This document shows, one piece after another, positions 20,527 through 32,642 of a stretch of 64,000 bases of DNA; within the stretch, counting starts at the first letter, position 1; every line of letters begins with the position of its first letter. The stretch is from contig NC_061796.1 of NCBI RefSeq assembly GCF_021462225.1, positions 47,336,391 through 47,400,390 on the forward strand, written 5' to 3'. A program made the position numbers and the translations under genes. Below the pieces are notes generated by a model. That model saw only the letters and a program-made list of their open reading frames with translations, was not told the DNA's origin and searched no databases. The DNA comes from Girardinichthys multiradiatus. Taxonomy: Eukaryota; Chordata; Actinopteri; Cyprinodontiformes; Goodeidae.

Positions 20527-23500
20527 ATTAGAGCAAAAACAGAATACAGGCCCAGAGTAAAACAATACCCTTTGAAATATGATGCTCGTGAAGGAATAAA
20601 ACCAGTAATAAAGGATTTAATAACTGCAGGGGTGATAATAAAATGCGAGGATTCACCAGGTAACACCCCCATTTTTCCAGTTAAAAAACAAGCTCCATTA
20701 ACAGGAAAGATAGGCAGTTCTGGTTTGCATTTACCTTTGAGGGACAAAGATATACCGTATTTTCCGCACTATAAGGCGCACCTTCAATGAATGGCCTATT
20801 TTAGAACTTTTTTCATATATAAGGCGCACCGGATTATAAGGCGCATAGAATAGAAGCTACTGCAGTCAAACGTTTGACTGGGGTTGCGTTATGCATCCAC
20901 TAGATGGAGCTGTGCTAAAGAGAATGTCAACAAAACAGTCAGATAAGTCAGTCAGTCAGACTTTATTAATACACTACAAACCAGCGTTCTGATAACTCCA
21001 TTCACTCTCATGGTAAGGTCTCCTCTACATAGAATTATATTGAATAGAGCCAACCGCACGTTAGGAATGCATTGGAGTCTATGAAGTTGAAGTTGAAATC
21101 AAACATTAGTTAAAACGTGAAAGGGAACTTTTCCCTGATTCAGTAAACACGTAAAAGAAACAGTTTGATGCACTAAATCAAACGTTAGTACTGTTAACCT
21201 TTCCTGTTTCTGTCCCCTGACCGTAGTCTGATGACACAGGGGAGACGCTTTCTCCAGGGCCGAAGTTACTAGTTTCCTCGGGGTTAACTCCCTCACTCAT
21301 ACGTTGCTGAGTTGAACATGAAGAAACAGCATCAAAACACTGAGTTGTTGACGAGATTCGGGGTTCTTTTTAATGACTTTGCAGCACGTAAAAACACAGG
21401 GCTTACAGACTCATACACCGCTGTCGCCGTCTCTACCCACCCCACACACACAATAATACCGACGTCACTCCTTCACTCTTGATTCTCAGCTACGGCAGCA
21501 CACAGCGCCACCTCTGTCCGGAGGAGTAATGTCAACATCTTCCATACACACACACGAAACATACACCCCACACACTGAGCTTCTAATCACATATAGTTCA
21601 GGCAATTCCTGCAACAGTACATTCAAACGTTATACACACACAAGTGGTGTTGGACTAGGAGTAAGCACAGTACAGGTGTTTATCGCTATTACTTCGGCGA
21701 CGCCCCTGACTACGGTAGCCGTAATGCTGCAAGCGGTGCGGCTTTGTAGTTTACCAGTCGTACTGAAACATTTTGACAGAGCGCCGTGTACAACCAGTAT
21801 GGATCAACCAATTAACCAATTGATCCATATATAAGGCGCTCCGGATTACAAGGCGCACTGTCATTTTTTGAAAAAATTAAAGGTTTTTAAGTGCGCCTTA
21901 TAGTGCAGAAAATACGGTACTGATACCAGACTACCTCAAGGTTACTGTGAAATTCCAACAATATACTTTCAGGTAATGAGTGCAAGTATGGCCAAGTTTG
22001 ACCCTCCAGGAGGTAGTCAGGGTTTATTATATGTTGATGATGTGCTACTAGCCTCTCCTGATGAGGAGACCTGTAAAAATGACACAATAGCATTATTAAA
22101 ACATTTAGCAGAAGAAGGACACAAAGTCAGTAAAAAGAAACTTCAGTTGTGTAAAAATGAGGTTAAATACCTAGGACACAATCTTAGCGCAGGGGGACGC
22201 ACAATTGTAGAAGAAAGAAAGACTGCAATATTACAAGTTCTAAAACCAGTAACAAAAAAGCAAATGATGTCCTTCCTTGGACTAACTAATTATTGTAGAA
22301 ACTGGGTGCCAAATTATGCAGAAATAGTAGCTCCATTAAACAAACTAATGTATGAGGAAGAGTTGAAAATGACGTCTGAACTGAAATGGAGTATAGAAGC
22401 TGAAGAAGCATTTACCAACATAAAACAAGTTAAACCATTTGTTCAGATGGTAGATTGCAAGAGACATTTTATGACTTCAGTTCTGGTTCAACAACATGGA
22501 GATAAAATGAAACCAATGGCCTATTTCTCTTCAAAACTAGACAGTGTTGCGTGTGTGTAACCATATTGTGTGAGAGCTGTAATTGCAGCCTCCATGGCAG
22601 TTGAAGTCAGTGCTACAATAGTGTTGTTTCACCTTTTAACCTTAAGAGTTTCCCATGCAGTTTCAGCATTAATACTGCAGAATTAGAAAGAAAAAAAAAG
22701 AAGAATAAACTAGAAGGGATTTGCAGGATCACGAAATAGTTTATGTGAATGATTTATCTAAAAAGATGAGAGGGAGAAGACACAAACAGGATATGCATTG
22801 GTGACAATGGATATAGTGTTAGAAAAGATGCAACAACAAAGCTCACTACAGGAGATAGAAATGTGGAAAAAACATGGAGCTGAATTAAAAGATGAAATCT
22901 ATATTTGACCAGATAATAAACCTGTCCTACCAAAGAACCTATAAATGGAAGCAATATTTGAGCCATCGTGTTTTCATAATGTCTCAACAGGGGGGAATAG
23001 TAGGACAGATATATTAATATTATATAACATATTGATTAAATTCTTAATTCTTATTAAAAACAATTTTTGTAAAACACGTTTAACATGTGCAAAACATAAT
23101 CCACAAGGGAATTTAAGACAACAAAGGGGACAATTTTCAAAACTAAGATACCCTTTCAAACAATTCATATGGATTTTATTGAGTTAAACCATAGTGAAGG
23201 GAAAAGGTTCTGTTTAGTCATTATAGATGCATTTTCTAAATGGATAGAACTATTTCCAACTAAACATTACAAGCACCTCAGGGCTAACACCCTATGAAAT
23301 GTTATTTGGAAGACCATACAGATTACCACAGTTTAAAAATAAGTGGGAGTTAGATGAAGAAGCTAACCTAGTTGATTATATGAGGAGTATGTTAGAAAGC
23401 AACAGAAATAAATTTAAACTAATGAGGAATGTTCTATTTCCCAGCAGGAAAACTAACTAGTGAAACCAGGAGACTGGGTGTTAATAAGGAGTGTAAAGAA

Positions 23501-23660
23501 GAAGCATTGGTATTTCACCTAAGTGGGAGGATCCATATTAGGTATTATTAACCACTGCAAGGGCAGTAAAATAACTGAGAGATCAACCTGGATTCACCTT
23601 ACACATTGTAAAAAGATCATTTCGGTTGAAAGCTCCGTCAGGGGAAGTGATTTATAGACT
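20527..23660 (+). pseudogene. ERV copy 2 pol remnant
   Basis: RT fingers (from about 20572), MITE, then RT palm with YVDD (21976-22560, 194 codons). The frame lacks 13 residues after TNIKQV compared with copy 1. The RNase H remnant and the internally deleted integrase core (break after FPTKHY) are as in copy 1. It cannot encode a working polymerase or integrase. Confidence 0.87.
20755..21917 (+). mobile_element. TA-flanked MITE in ERV copy 2
   Basis: An element of 1,163 bp with CCGTATTTTCCGCACTATAA ends, flanked by TA (20753-20754 and 21918-21919). It is at the same ERV position as the copy in unit 1, so the insertion predates the duplication. It has one subterminal GGCGCACC block fewer, and retains a 16-bp segment near 21242 that copy 1 lacks. 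Confidence 0.92.
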
Positions 23661-23752
23661 GATAATAGGGTGGACCCAGACATTTAGAGGCTGGAGAGAC
23701 CCGAAAGTCAGTGAAGACAATTAAGACACTGGAACCATTTAGAGGAGTTAAA

Positions 23753-25541
23753 ATGATTTGTAGATGGATGAACAATGCTTTCCGTTGCTGGGCATTTATA
23801 TTTTTCCTCATATTGATTTTTTTATTTTTCTGGTACTTCTGGGAACCAGTCAAGATGAATTAGAATAAAACAACATCTGTTATGAGTTATATGAAACAAG
23901 TAGCGCTAAATCAAGGTAGGTAAGATAACCTAACTATGTGTACTAAATAAACTTCTTATACTTATGGTATTCAAGTGTGCGTGAAATCTAAAACCATAGC
24001 TGTGGTGCTGATCCACTCAATAGCTTGACCAAACGAGGAAGGAAAGGACAGGATTATAGAAGTTATAAATGGTATTTAACTAATGATAGAAGAGACACCT
24101 CATGGTCCATGATGGTAGCTGATGAAGGAAATAATTGGACACCAGAGTGGTGCACCACTGATTATGCTAGTTATTAAAAGAAGTTGTTTAAGCTCCATAA
24201 AGCTGATAATGTAATCCAGGTAACAAAGCGAAGAGAGTAAAAATTATGTTAGGAAATTTAACTACAGATGATTAAGTTCCAGGTTATTACTGGAGTATCA
24301 GGAACAAATAATAACTGATTATTGATGGTAGAACAAGCAGCTAACATGACTAAAAGAGATTGTGTTGTGTGTTTGGGTCCCAGGTTTTTATTATAAATAA
24401 TTCCAGCTGTGATATCACAACCCTGTATGATGGAAGTAATGAATCAAACTAATCCTAATGAAATGTGTCAGCACTGGGATTCTGTTTTTCCTGTAATTAT
24501 AGCAGATAAGGATAAATCAGTATTTCATAAACGGGTCACCACTGGAAACTATACATGTATAAATATGACAGAGAGAGGTAATAAATTGGGAAATCTCATT
24601 GCAGTATGGTGTATTACAATTGTAAAAGTAAATAAGTGTTTTAAACTAGTCTCTAGAGGAGACATTTGGTGGTGGTTGTTTGATTGATCACCTTCAAACG
24701 TAACAGGACTCTGTGCTCTAATTACTTTATTGTTACCAGTTTCAGTATATTCTATGTTAGTAGATGAAGTAACAGATGGACTATTTAGTGTTAAATCCAC
24801 ATGATTGTTGTGATAGGAAGTGCAGAGAAGCAGCTTGGCAGACTGAGGGAGACTCTACATACATAGATGCTATAGATGAATATAAATTAACTGATCAAGT
24901 AGCTGCAGGATTTGAATCAAGTATCTGTTGGTGGTGTACGTTGAACAAAAACGTAGACAGGATCAACTATATTCATTACAATGTACAAAAACTAGGAAAT
25001 TGGACACAAAGTGGGTTTGAAACTGTCCATGACTAATTGGCTTCAACTTCCCTGATGTCATTCCAGAATAGAATTGCTTTGGACATGTTGTTAGCTGAAA
25101 AAGGAGACGTTTGTGCTATTTTTGGAGAAAAATGTTGCACATTCATACCTAACAACACTGCTGCTGGCTGATGGCAGCCAAATGAAAGCCATAGAAGGTT
25201 TGAGATCTCTAAATGGCAAAATGAAAGAGCATTATGGAGTAGACCCCTCGATGTGGGACTCCTGGCTGGATGTGTTTGGGAAGTATAAAATTTTAGTATC
25301 ATCAGTAATAATTTCCTTTGCAGTGTTTGCTGCAATTTTGACATTGTGTGGATGTTGTTGTATTCCCTGCCTTCGTTCTCTGTTTAACCGTCTCATCACC
25401 ACAGCTATTTCTCCTATGGAAGACAGAGTTACACAACTCTATCTGTTATTTAAACATCAGGATGATGAAGATGATGAGGATGTGACTGACCACTTTTCTG
25501 ACCTGTACCCAGATCCATTTCTATATGAATCTGTGATTTAA
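23753..25541 (+). pseudogene. ERV copy 2 env remnant
   Basis: Hydrophobic leader (ATG 23753), SU fragments (24409-24687, 24776-25036), then TM with the CX6CC motif, a frameshift near 25160, the membrane span and a cytoplasmic tail ending at 25541. The frameshift is shared with copy 1. Surface subunit stops make it non-functional; only the TM C-terminal part is a long open frame (142 codons). Confidence 0.83.
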
Positions 25542-25663
25542 ATGTCAGTAAGTACCTCTTGTCTTTGTACTCATGAAGATAAACTTACAGTTAAAAATCT
25601 GAGAGAAGTGGCTGTTTAAGTGATATGAGAATATGAGCAAATATAAGACAAACAGGGAGGAAA

Positions 25664-26168
25664 TGTTGGAATAATTGAATAAAGATTTGTCTTATAGTTT
25701 CTCCTATTTTTAACATAACTATTTGATCTTATAATCATTCAAGATGTATGTGAGTAAATGATCTGATGAGTTGTCTGCAGGCAAAGATCATAAATGGAGC
25801 TGAGCTAGCAGAGAAGGAAGCAGTCCAGTTGAGGAGGTCATAAAGATGAAGGCTGAGTGCACTGAACAAAAGGGCAATTGACCCTGGAAGCTGAAAGAGG
25901 ACTGTGGGAATGTGTTTTTAATGGATAAAGATGTTTATGACTTGTTTACGGTGCAGCTGTTGTTTTCCCATCCTTTAGAGATTAATGTTCTTGTTAACTA
26001 GGGACCCCCAAAAGACAATAAAAAGAGGAAGCGGTTGGATGGGTTTCAGAGCGGTTGGGAGACTTGTAACTGAACACATCTCTGACCGTTCTCCTCGTGC
26101 GAGTAAAATAACTAATACTTTGTCTCTCTCTCTTCTTTTTAAGTATTGTAGGTTGTTTAAACCTGACA
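25664..26168 (+). repeat. ERV 3' LTR, copy 2 (505 bp)
   Basis: TG...CA LTR identical in length to the other two. At several sites where copy 1 differs (for example GAGCTAGCAG and CTGTGGGAATG) it agrees with the 5' LTR at 37617, so copy 1 holds the derived bases. Confidence 0.93.
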
Positions 26169-26405
26169 CTTTCCAACTCTGTTTTCCCATTATACACTCT
26201 GACTATAGACACAAAAACAACAAAATAAATTTAATTTAATTCAAAAATACGTTATACAGGATTCTGATTAAATAATACAGCCCAAGTGAATGAGAGATTA
26301 TTTTGAATATAAACAAAATTAAAAATAATAGCTGGTGGAATCCTAGAACCGGTTTAATGAGATCAAAGGAAAAATTCTATGATGTCACTCATGAAGGTGT
26401 CTTTG

Positions 26406-26413
26406 TGACGTCA
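26406..26413. promoter_or_regulatory. CRE (TGACGTCA) upstream of coiled-coil gene B
   Basis: A perfect TGACGTCA 57 bp before the start codon at 26470 and about 240 bp after the end of the ERV LTR. CREB/ATF consensus; function inferred from position and conservation between copies. Confidence 0.6.
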
Positions 26414-26469
26414 TCGGCTCAGTTTATGTAACATACTTATGTGTTGTTCACAACCGCATTTGTGGAAAA

Positions 26470-28788
26470 ATGTCTCATCAAATGCAGAGATACCGCAATG
26501 AAAATATAGGACCCCAGGAGGAATGGGGAAATCAACACAATCCGCACGCCCAGTGTCATCCTCCTCCTGTGAATTTCTTCCAAGGGGAAATCCAGAGACT
26601 GAACGCTCTTTTGGAAATGGAGAGAGAAAAATGGTTTAAAGAGAACCAAAAGGTAGCCTACCTGCAAACAGAGCTGGCAGAGACACAATTCCAGTGGAGA
26701 AGGCAGAAAAGTCTCAAAGAAATGTATATCAACAAGGAAAAAGAGACAAAGAGCAAACTTGAGAGAATAGATAGATTTAGTGATCCAGCAACCCTTGACC
26801 CTGCGGTCATTGCTTCCAAGGTGCACAATGACATGAAATACAAGAAGAAAAAGTTGTTGCAAAAAGACTTTGAAGAAATAAAGGTGGCCCTCATCCTCAA
26901 CCAGGAAGCTTTTACTTCACAAATCCAGGCAGAAAAAGAGAAAAATAATGTCCTTCAAGAAGAACTGGACAAACTCAAGACTTCCTACGAGGAGCTGTGC
27001 TCAAAATGTGAAGTCGATGTTGCTGCAGGGAGGCAGCAGGCCCAGGTGCAGACGTTTTGTGAAGAGAAGATCGGTGAGGATCCACAGCTCCTTGAGAAGC
27101 TGAGAGCTGCGAAGGACGATCTCCATCAAAAAATGTCACAAGAGATCGTATTTCTGAAAGAGAAGGAGGAATATTTGGAAAGTGAACTAGAGCAGGTCAA
27201 AGATTTTCACCAAGAATTGCTTGGCGTATATGAAAGAGATGTTGCCAAACTAAAAGAGGAAGTTGAAACATATCAGAAAGAGTTAAATCACGAGAAAACA
27301 GCTAATTCACATAGAGCAATGAAAGACGTCCACCTTATTAAGAAATTGAGACATGACAACACATATCTCTACAGCACAATGTCAGAAAAGATTGAGATTC
27401 TGCAACGGCAACTCGAAGAGACTGAGAACCATTTGGACCAAAATAAAAAAGATAATTCTGCACTGAGACAACGGGTCAAAAACTTTCAGCAGCAGATAAT
27501 TCAGGAGAAAAAAGCTCATTTGAAGACAGCAAAGACGGACCTGACACTTCTGAACAGCATGAGAACTGAGCAGGACGATCTAAAAGAAAACATGTCAAAA
27601 GTGATTGCCTTCCTGCAAGAGAGGGAAAATGGTTTCCAGAGAGAACTGGACCAGATCAAAGTTTCATACCAGGAACTCAACTGTAAGTATGAAAAAGAGG
27701 TTTCTGTACTGAAACAGCAAGTAGACACATATCAGAAACATTTAGATCGCGAGAAAAAAGCTAATTCACAGAAAGCAAATAAGGACCGCCAGCTTATCAA
27801 CAAACTGAGAGATGAGAAGGTGCATCTTCAGAAAACAATGTTAGAACATATCGAGATTCTGCAACAGAAATCCGAAGAGCCCGAGAATGATAATTCTGAG
27901 CTGAGAAAACGGGTAGAAAATCTTCAGCTGCAGATAATTCAGGAGAAAAAAGGTCATTTGGAGACAGCAAAGAAGGACCTGACACTTATCAACACCATGA
28001 GAACTGAGCAGGACAATCTCAGAGAAACTATGTCGAAAGAGATTGCATTCTGGCAACAGAAGGAGAAACGTTTGAAGGGCGAGATGGACAAGATAGAGAT
28101 TTTATACCAGGAATTACAATCTAGGTATAAAACAGATGTTTCTGCACTAAAACAGCAAGCAGAAACCTTTAAAAAGGACATAAATAAAAACTTGAAGACA
28201 GCAAATAAGAACCTGGAGCTTATCAACAACCTTCAGGTAGAGAAGGATGATCTTCAACAGAAAGTCAATGTCCTACAACAAACATCATCTGACAGGGAAA
28301 TTGGTTTAAAACCAGAACTGGAAAATGTGAAAACAGAGCTCGAAAACCAAATCAGAATTAACACGAAGCTCTCTGCTGAGCTTGAAGACAGAGATGAACT
28401 TAATAAACAGAAAAGAAAAAGTGACAGGTGGACAGAACCAAGACAGCAAAAAGAATCCATCCCTAGAGAAGACATTTTTGACCTTGGCAGGATGGATCTT
28501 AATCTCTCAGTGGAAACCCTATCAGATTTAAGTGAATTTACGAATGTAACGGACATTGACATTATGGGGGAATTTAGCAACTTCTCAACAAATCTTGATT
28601 CTCAATTAATGAAAAAGACAGAAACTGTCCCAGAGAAGTTGGACAACCCAGAACCTAAACCCATGGAGGAAGCAGGCAAAGAGACAGAATTAACGCCTTC
28701 GGTTTGGAAAAGAATTCGGCATGCTCTGGGTTTGAGGAAACCTGAAAAATTGAAGAAAAACAGCAACACATATGAAGTAACAAACTAA
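26470..28788 (+). CDS. Long coiled-coil protein, copy B (772 aa, intact, function unknown)
   Basis: A single uninterrupted 772-codon frame, not recognised as a named gene. Residues 1-35 are Pro/Gln/Asn/His-rich. From about 37 to 690 the sequence is dominated by E, K, L, Q in heptad-like order with almost no Pro, so a long alpha-helical coiled coil is expected. A repeated module recurs with the motif (Y/H)(Q/E)EL followed by a D/E-V pair at residues about 173, 247, 400 and 546; the last two steps span about 150 residues each and include LKTAKTDLTL and LETAKKDLTL. The C-terminus has an acidic segment and a basic amphipathic stretch (VWKRIRHALGLRKPEKLKK) that could bind membrane or a partner. 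No signal peptide or membrane span is seen. The single-exon form next to LTR and SINE sequence could reflect a retrogene or a lineage-specific gene. The ATG has the context AAAAATGT; no upstream in-frame ATG is evident. Confidence 0.75.
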   Translation: MSHQMQRYRNENIGPQEEWGNQHNPHAQCHPPPVNFFQGEIQRLNALLEMEREKWFKENQKVAYLQTELAETQFQWRRQKSLKEMYINKEKETKSKLERIDRFSDPATLDPAVIASKVHNDMKYKKKKLLQKDFEEIKVALILNQEAFTSQIQAEKEKNNVLQEELDKLKTSYEELCSKCEVDVAAGRQQAQVQTFCEEKIGEDPQLLEKLRAAKDDLHQKMSQEIVFLKEKEEYLESELEQVKDFHQELLGVYERDVAKLKEEVETYQKELNHEKTANSHRAMKDVHLIKKLRHDNTYLYSTMSEKIEILQRQLEETENHLDQNKKDNSALRQRVKNFQQQIIQEKKAHLKTAKTDLTLLNSMRTEQDDLKENMSKVIAFLQERENGFQRELDQIKVSYQELNCKYEKEVSVLKQQVDTYQKHLDREKKANSQKANKDRQLINKLRDEKVHLQKTMLEHIEILQQKSEEPENDNSELRKRVENLQLQIIQEKKGHLETAKKDLTLINTMRTEQDNLRETMSKEIAFWQQKEKRLKGEMDKIEILYQELQSRYKTDVSALKQQAETFKKDINKNLKTANKNLELINNLQVEKDDLQQKVNVLQQTSSDREIGLKPELENVKTELENQIRINTKLSAELEDRDELNKQKRKSDRWTEPRQQKESIPREDIFDLGRMDLNLSVETLSDLSEFTNVTDIDIMGEFSNFSTNLDSQLMKKTETVPEKLDNPEPKPMEEAGKETELTPSVWKRIRHALGLRKPEKLKKNSNTYEVTN

Positions 28789-28871
28789 AAAAAGTTCTCT
28801 TCTTAACTAAATTTAAAAAATGTAAAGGTCACCTTCAAACCTCAAAATATATCCGACATTTCAGAAAAAAA

Positions 28872-29082
28872 GGGCGGCACGGTGATGCAGCGTTTAACAC
28901 TGTATCTGCACAGAGAGAACGTCACAGATCTTAACTGGGCGCCTCTTTCTGTGTGGAGTTTGTATGTTCTCCCCGTGCTTGAGTGGGTTTTCTCCAGGTG
29001 CTCTGGTTCCCCCCCACACTCCCCAAAAACATATATGTTAGGTTAATTGGCTAATGTAAATTGTCCCCAATTGTGTACTGAT
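28872..29082 (+). repeat. SINE-like fragment 5' part, unit 2 first copy
   Basis: Counterpart of 16034-16245, beginning GGCGGCACGGTGATGCAGC just after the 3' UTR of coiled-coil gene B. Confidence 0.7.
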
Positions 29083-29215
29083 TCCAGGAAACAGCTAAAT
29101 TGTTCAGTCTGTCATTGCTCCTCCATAGGAAATGTAAAGAAGGAATTTAAGCTTCACCTCACACCTGGAACATTTGCAAACTGACCTGAAAAATCAGGAT
29201 ATGGTCACCACCATT

Positions 29216-29586
29216 CTCAACATATCTTGATTCTGAATTAATTAAAAAGACAGAAACTATCCCAGAGAAGTTGGACAACCCAAATACTAAACCCATGGAG
29301 GAAGCACGCAAAGAGGCAGAATGAATGCCTTCGGTTTGGGAAAAAAAAAGGTTGAGCACGCTGTGGGTTTAAGGAAACCAGAAAAATGGTACAAAAACAA
29401 GAAGTTCCCATCTTAACAAAGTTCAACAATCTCACTTTCAAACCTCAAAATATATCCGACATTTCAGAAAAAAAAAGGGCGGCACGGTGATACAGCGTTT
29501 AACACTGAATCTGCACAGAGAGAACGTCACAGATCTTAACTGGGCGCCTCTTTCTGTGTGGAGTTTGCATGTTCTCCCCGTGCTTG
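29216..29586 (+). pseudogene. Duplicated 3' end of coiled-coil gene plus SINE-like start, unit 2
   Basis: Same relic as 16380-16748: a degenerate copy of the gene's last about 70 codons, its 3' UTR and the adjoining SINE-like start, with an internal stop. It shows that the gene tail and SINE were duplicated together before the 13-kb event. Confidence 0.82.
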
Positions 29587-30300
29587 ACCCTGAAAAACAT
29601 ATAGGGAGTATATTAGTTTTTATAGTATATATTACATGTTTAATAATTTACAAACTAAAATCCCTTGGAACGCCCCCCCCAAGCTGCCTTAACGTGATGA
29701 ATTATACGGGGAACCCCTAAATGGGCACCAACCACACAGTTCTAAAGCATCATTATCTACATTAAAACCCAGCAGCGTGACTGCTGCCCGTGTGTCGAAG
29801 CAGCACATGCAACTGCAGATCTCCACTGCGATATTGCATTTTAATTGGACTCAGTGGGACATCTTGTCAATCTGGAGATGAATAAGAAAAAGATAGCGGC
29901 TCTGTGTTTTAAACAACAGATACCACATCTACAACTTTTAATTTGAATTAACTTCTGAGTTGCAATATATGAGTTGCGATTGTTAAGGAGGCAAAGAAAA
30001 TGACCCAAGGGTCAGTTTCACTGCAGTCGTTATGGTGAATCATGCTGGAGAAAATCACTTATATCTGAGCATTCAGGAGGTTTAACTATGACATAACTGA
30101 ACTGGAAATATTTAAACATGGGCTTCAGACCTGCTGTGAGAGAAACTAAAGAGAAAATAGGTGCTTTGTTTCAAAGTTTAGAAAAATAAAACAAGATAAA
30201 TTCATAAAACTGTTTGTCTTGATAGATTATTATAGTCATAATCCTCAATTCTGCTGGCCAGTCTACTGTAAGAATACTGCATATTGATAGAGATTAATAT
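29587..30300. other. Non-coding spacer, unit 2
   Basis: AT-rich spacer nearly identical to 16749-17460. Nothing recognisable. Confidence 0.5.
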
Positions 30301-32635
30301 AGATCTATCCATCTAGATCTATCCATCCAGATCTATCCATCCAGATCTATCCATCCAGATCTATCCATCCAGATCTATCCATCCAGATCTATCCAACTAG
30401 ATCTATCCATCCAGATCTATCCATCCAGATCTATCCATCTAGATCTATCCATCCAGATCTATCCATCTAGATCTATCATCCAGATCTATCCATCCAGATC
30501 TATCTATCTAGATATATCCATCCAGATCTATCCATCTAAATCTATCCATCCAGATCTATCCATCCAGATCTATCCATCCAGATCTATCCAGCTAGATCTA
30601 TCCATCCAGATCTATCCATCCAAATCTATCCATCTAGATCTATCCATCCAGATCTATCCATCTAGATCTATCATCCAGATCTATCCATCCAGATCTATCC
30701 ATCTAGATCTATCCATCCAGATCTATCCATCTAGATCTATCCATCCAGATCTATCCATCCAGATCTATCCATCCAGATCTATCCATCCAGATCTATGCAT
30801 CCAGATCTATCCATCCAGATCTATCCAACTAGATCTATCCATCCAGATCTATCCATCCAGATCTATCCATCTAGATCTATCCATCCAGATCTATCCATCC
30901 AGATCTATCCATCCAGATCTATCCATCCAGATCTATCCATCCAGATCTATCCAACTAGATCTATCCATCCAGATCTATCCATCTAGATCTATCATCCAGA
31001 TCTATCCATCCAGATCTATCCATCTAGATCTATCCATCCAGATCTATCCATCTAGATCTATCCATCCAGATCTATCTATCCAGATCTATCCATCCAGATC
31101 TATCCATCCAGATCTATGCATCCAGATCTATCCATCCAGATCTATCCAACTAGATCTATCCATCCAGATCTATCCATCCAGATCTATCCATCTAGATCTA
31201 TCCATCCAGATCTATCCATCCAGATCTATGCATCCAGATCTATCCATCCAGATCTATCCATCCATATCTATCCATCCAGATCTATCCATCTAGATCTATC
31301 CATCCAGATCTATCCATCTAGATCTATCCATCCAGATCTATGCATCCAGATCTATCCATCTAGATCTATCCATCCAGATCTATCCATCTAGATCTATCCA
31401 TCCAGATCTATGCATCCAGATCTATCCAACTAGATCTATCCATCCAGATCTATCCATCCATATCTATCCATCCAGATCTGTCCATCTAGATCTATCCATC
31501 CAGATCTATCCATCTAGATCTATCCATCCAGATCTATCCATCTAGATCTATCCATCCAGATCTATCCATCCAGATCTATCCATCCAGATCTATCAAACTA
31601 GATCTATCCATCTAGATCTATCCATCCAGATCTATCCATCTAGATCTATCCATCCAGATCTATCCATCCAGATCTATGCATCCAGATCTATCCATCCAGA
31701 TCTATCCATCCAGATCTATCCATCTAGATCTATCCATCCAGATCTATCCATCTAGATCTATCCATCCAGATCTATCCATCCAGATCTATCCATCCAGATC
31801 TATCCAACTAGATCTATCCATCCAGATCTATGCATCCAGATCTATCCATCCAGATCTATCCAACTAGATCTATCCATCTAGATCTATGCATCCAGATCTA
31901 TCCATCTAGATCTATCCATCTAGATCTATCCATCCAGATCTATCCATCCAGATCTATGCATCCAGATCTATCCATCCAGATCTATCCATCCATATCTATC
32001 CATCCAGATCTATCCATCTAGATCTATCCATCCAGATCTATCCATCCATATCTATCCATCCAGATCTATGCATCCAGATCTATCCATCTAGATCTATCCA
32101 TCCAGATCTATCCATCTAGATCTATCCATCCAGATCTATCCATCTAGATCTATCCATCCAGATCTATCCATCCAGATCTATCCATCCAGATCTATCCATC
32201 CAGATCTATCCATCTAGATCTATCCATCTAGATCTATCCATCCATATCTATCCATCCAGATCTATGCATCCAGATCTATCATCCAGATCTATCCATCCAG
32301 ATCTATCCATCTAGATCTATCCATCCAGATCTATCCATCTAGATCTATCCATCCAGATCTATCCATCCAGATCTATGCATCCAGATCTATCCATCTAGAT
32401 CTATCCATCCAGATCTATGCATCCAGATCTATGCATCCAGATCTATCCATCTAGATCTATCCATCCAGATCTATCCATCTAGATCTATCCATCCAGATCT
32501 ATCCATCCAGATCTATGCATCCAGATCTATCATCCAGATCTATCCATCCAGATCTATCCATCTAGATCTATCCATCTAGATCTATCCATCCAGATCTATC
32601 CATCTAGATCTATCCATCCAGATCTATCCATCTAT
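30301..32635. repeat. 14-bp satellite array, unit 2
   Basis: About 167 units of AGATCTATCCATCC with the same variants as the unit-1 array but about 400 bp longer. The order of variant units differs between the arrays, so they have expanded or contracted independently since duplication. Confidence 0.97.
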
Positions 32636-32642
32636 CTCTCTC

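Larger units (their letters stand above)
20418..25663 (+). mobile_element. ERV copy 2: 5'-truncated provirus interior (pol-env)
   Basis: Duplicate of ERV copy 1 with the same left truncation, MITE insertion and polypurine tract (ending 25663). It lacks the SINE-like insert and carries an in-frame 39-bp deletion in pol that is shared with ERV copy 3 but not with copy 1. Confidence 0.88.
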
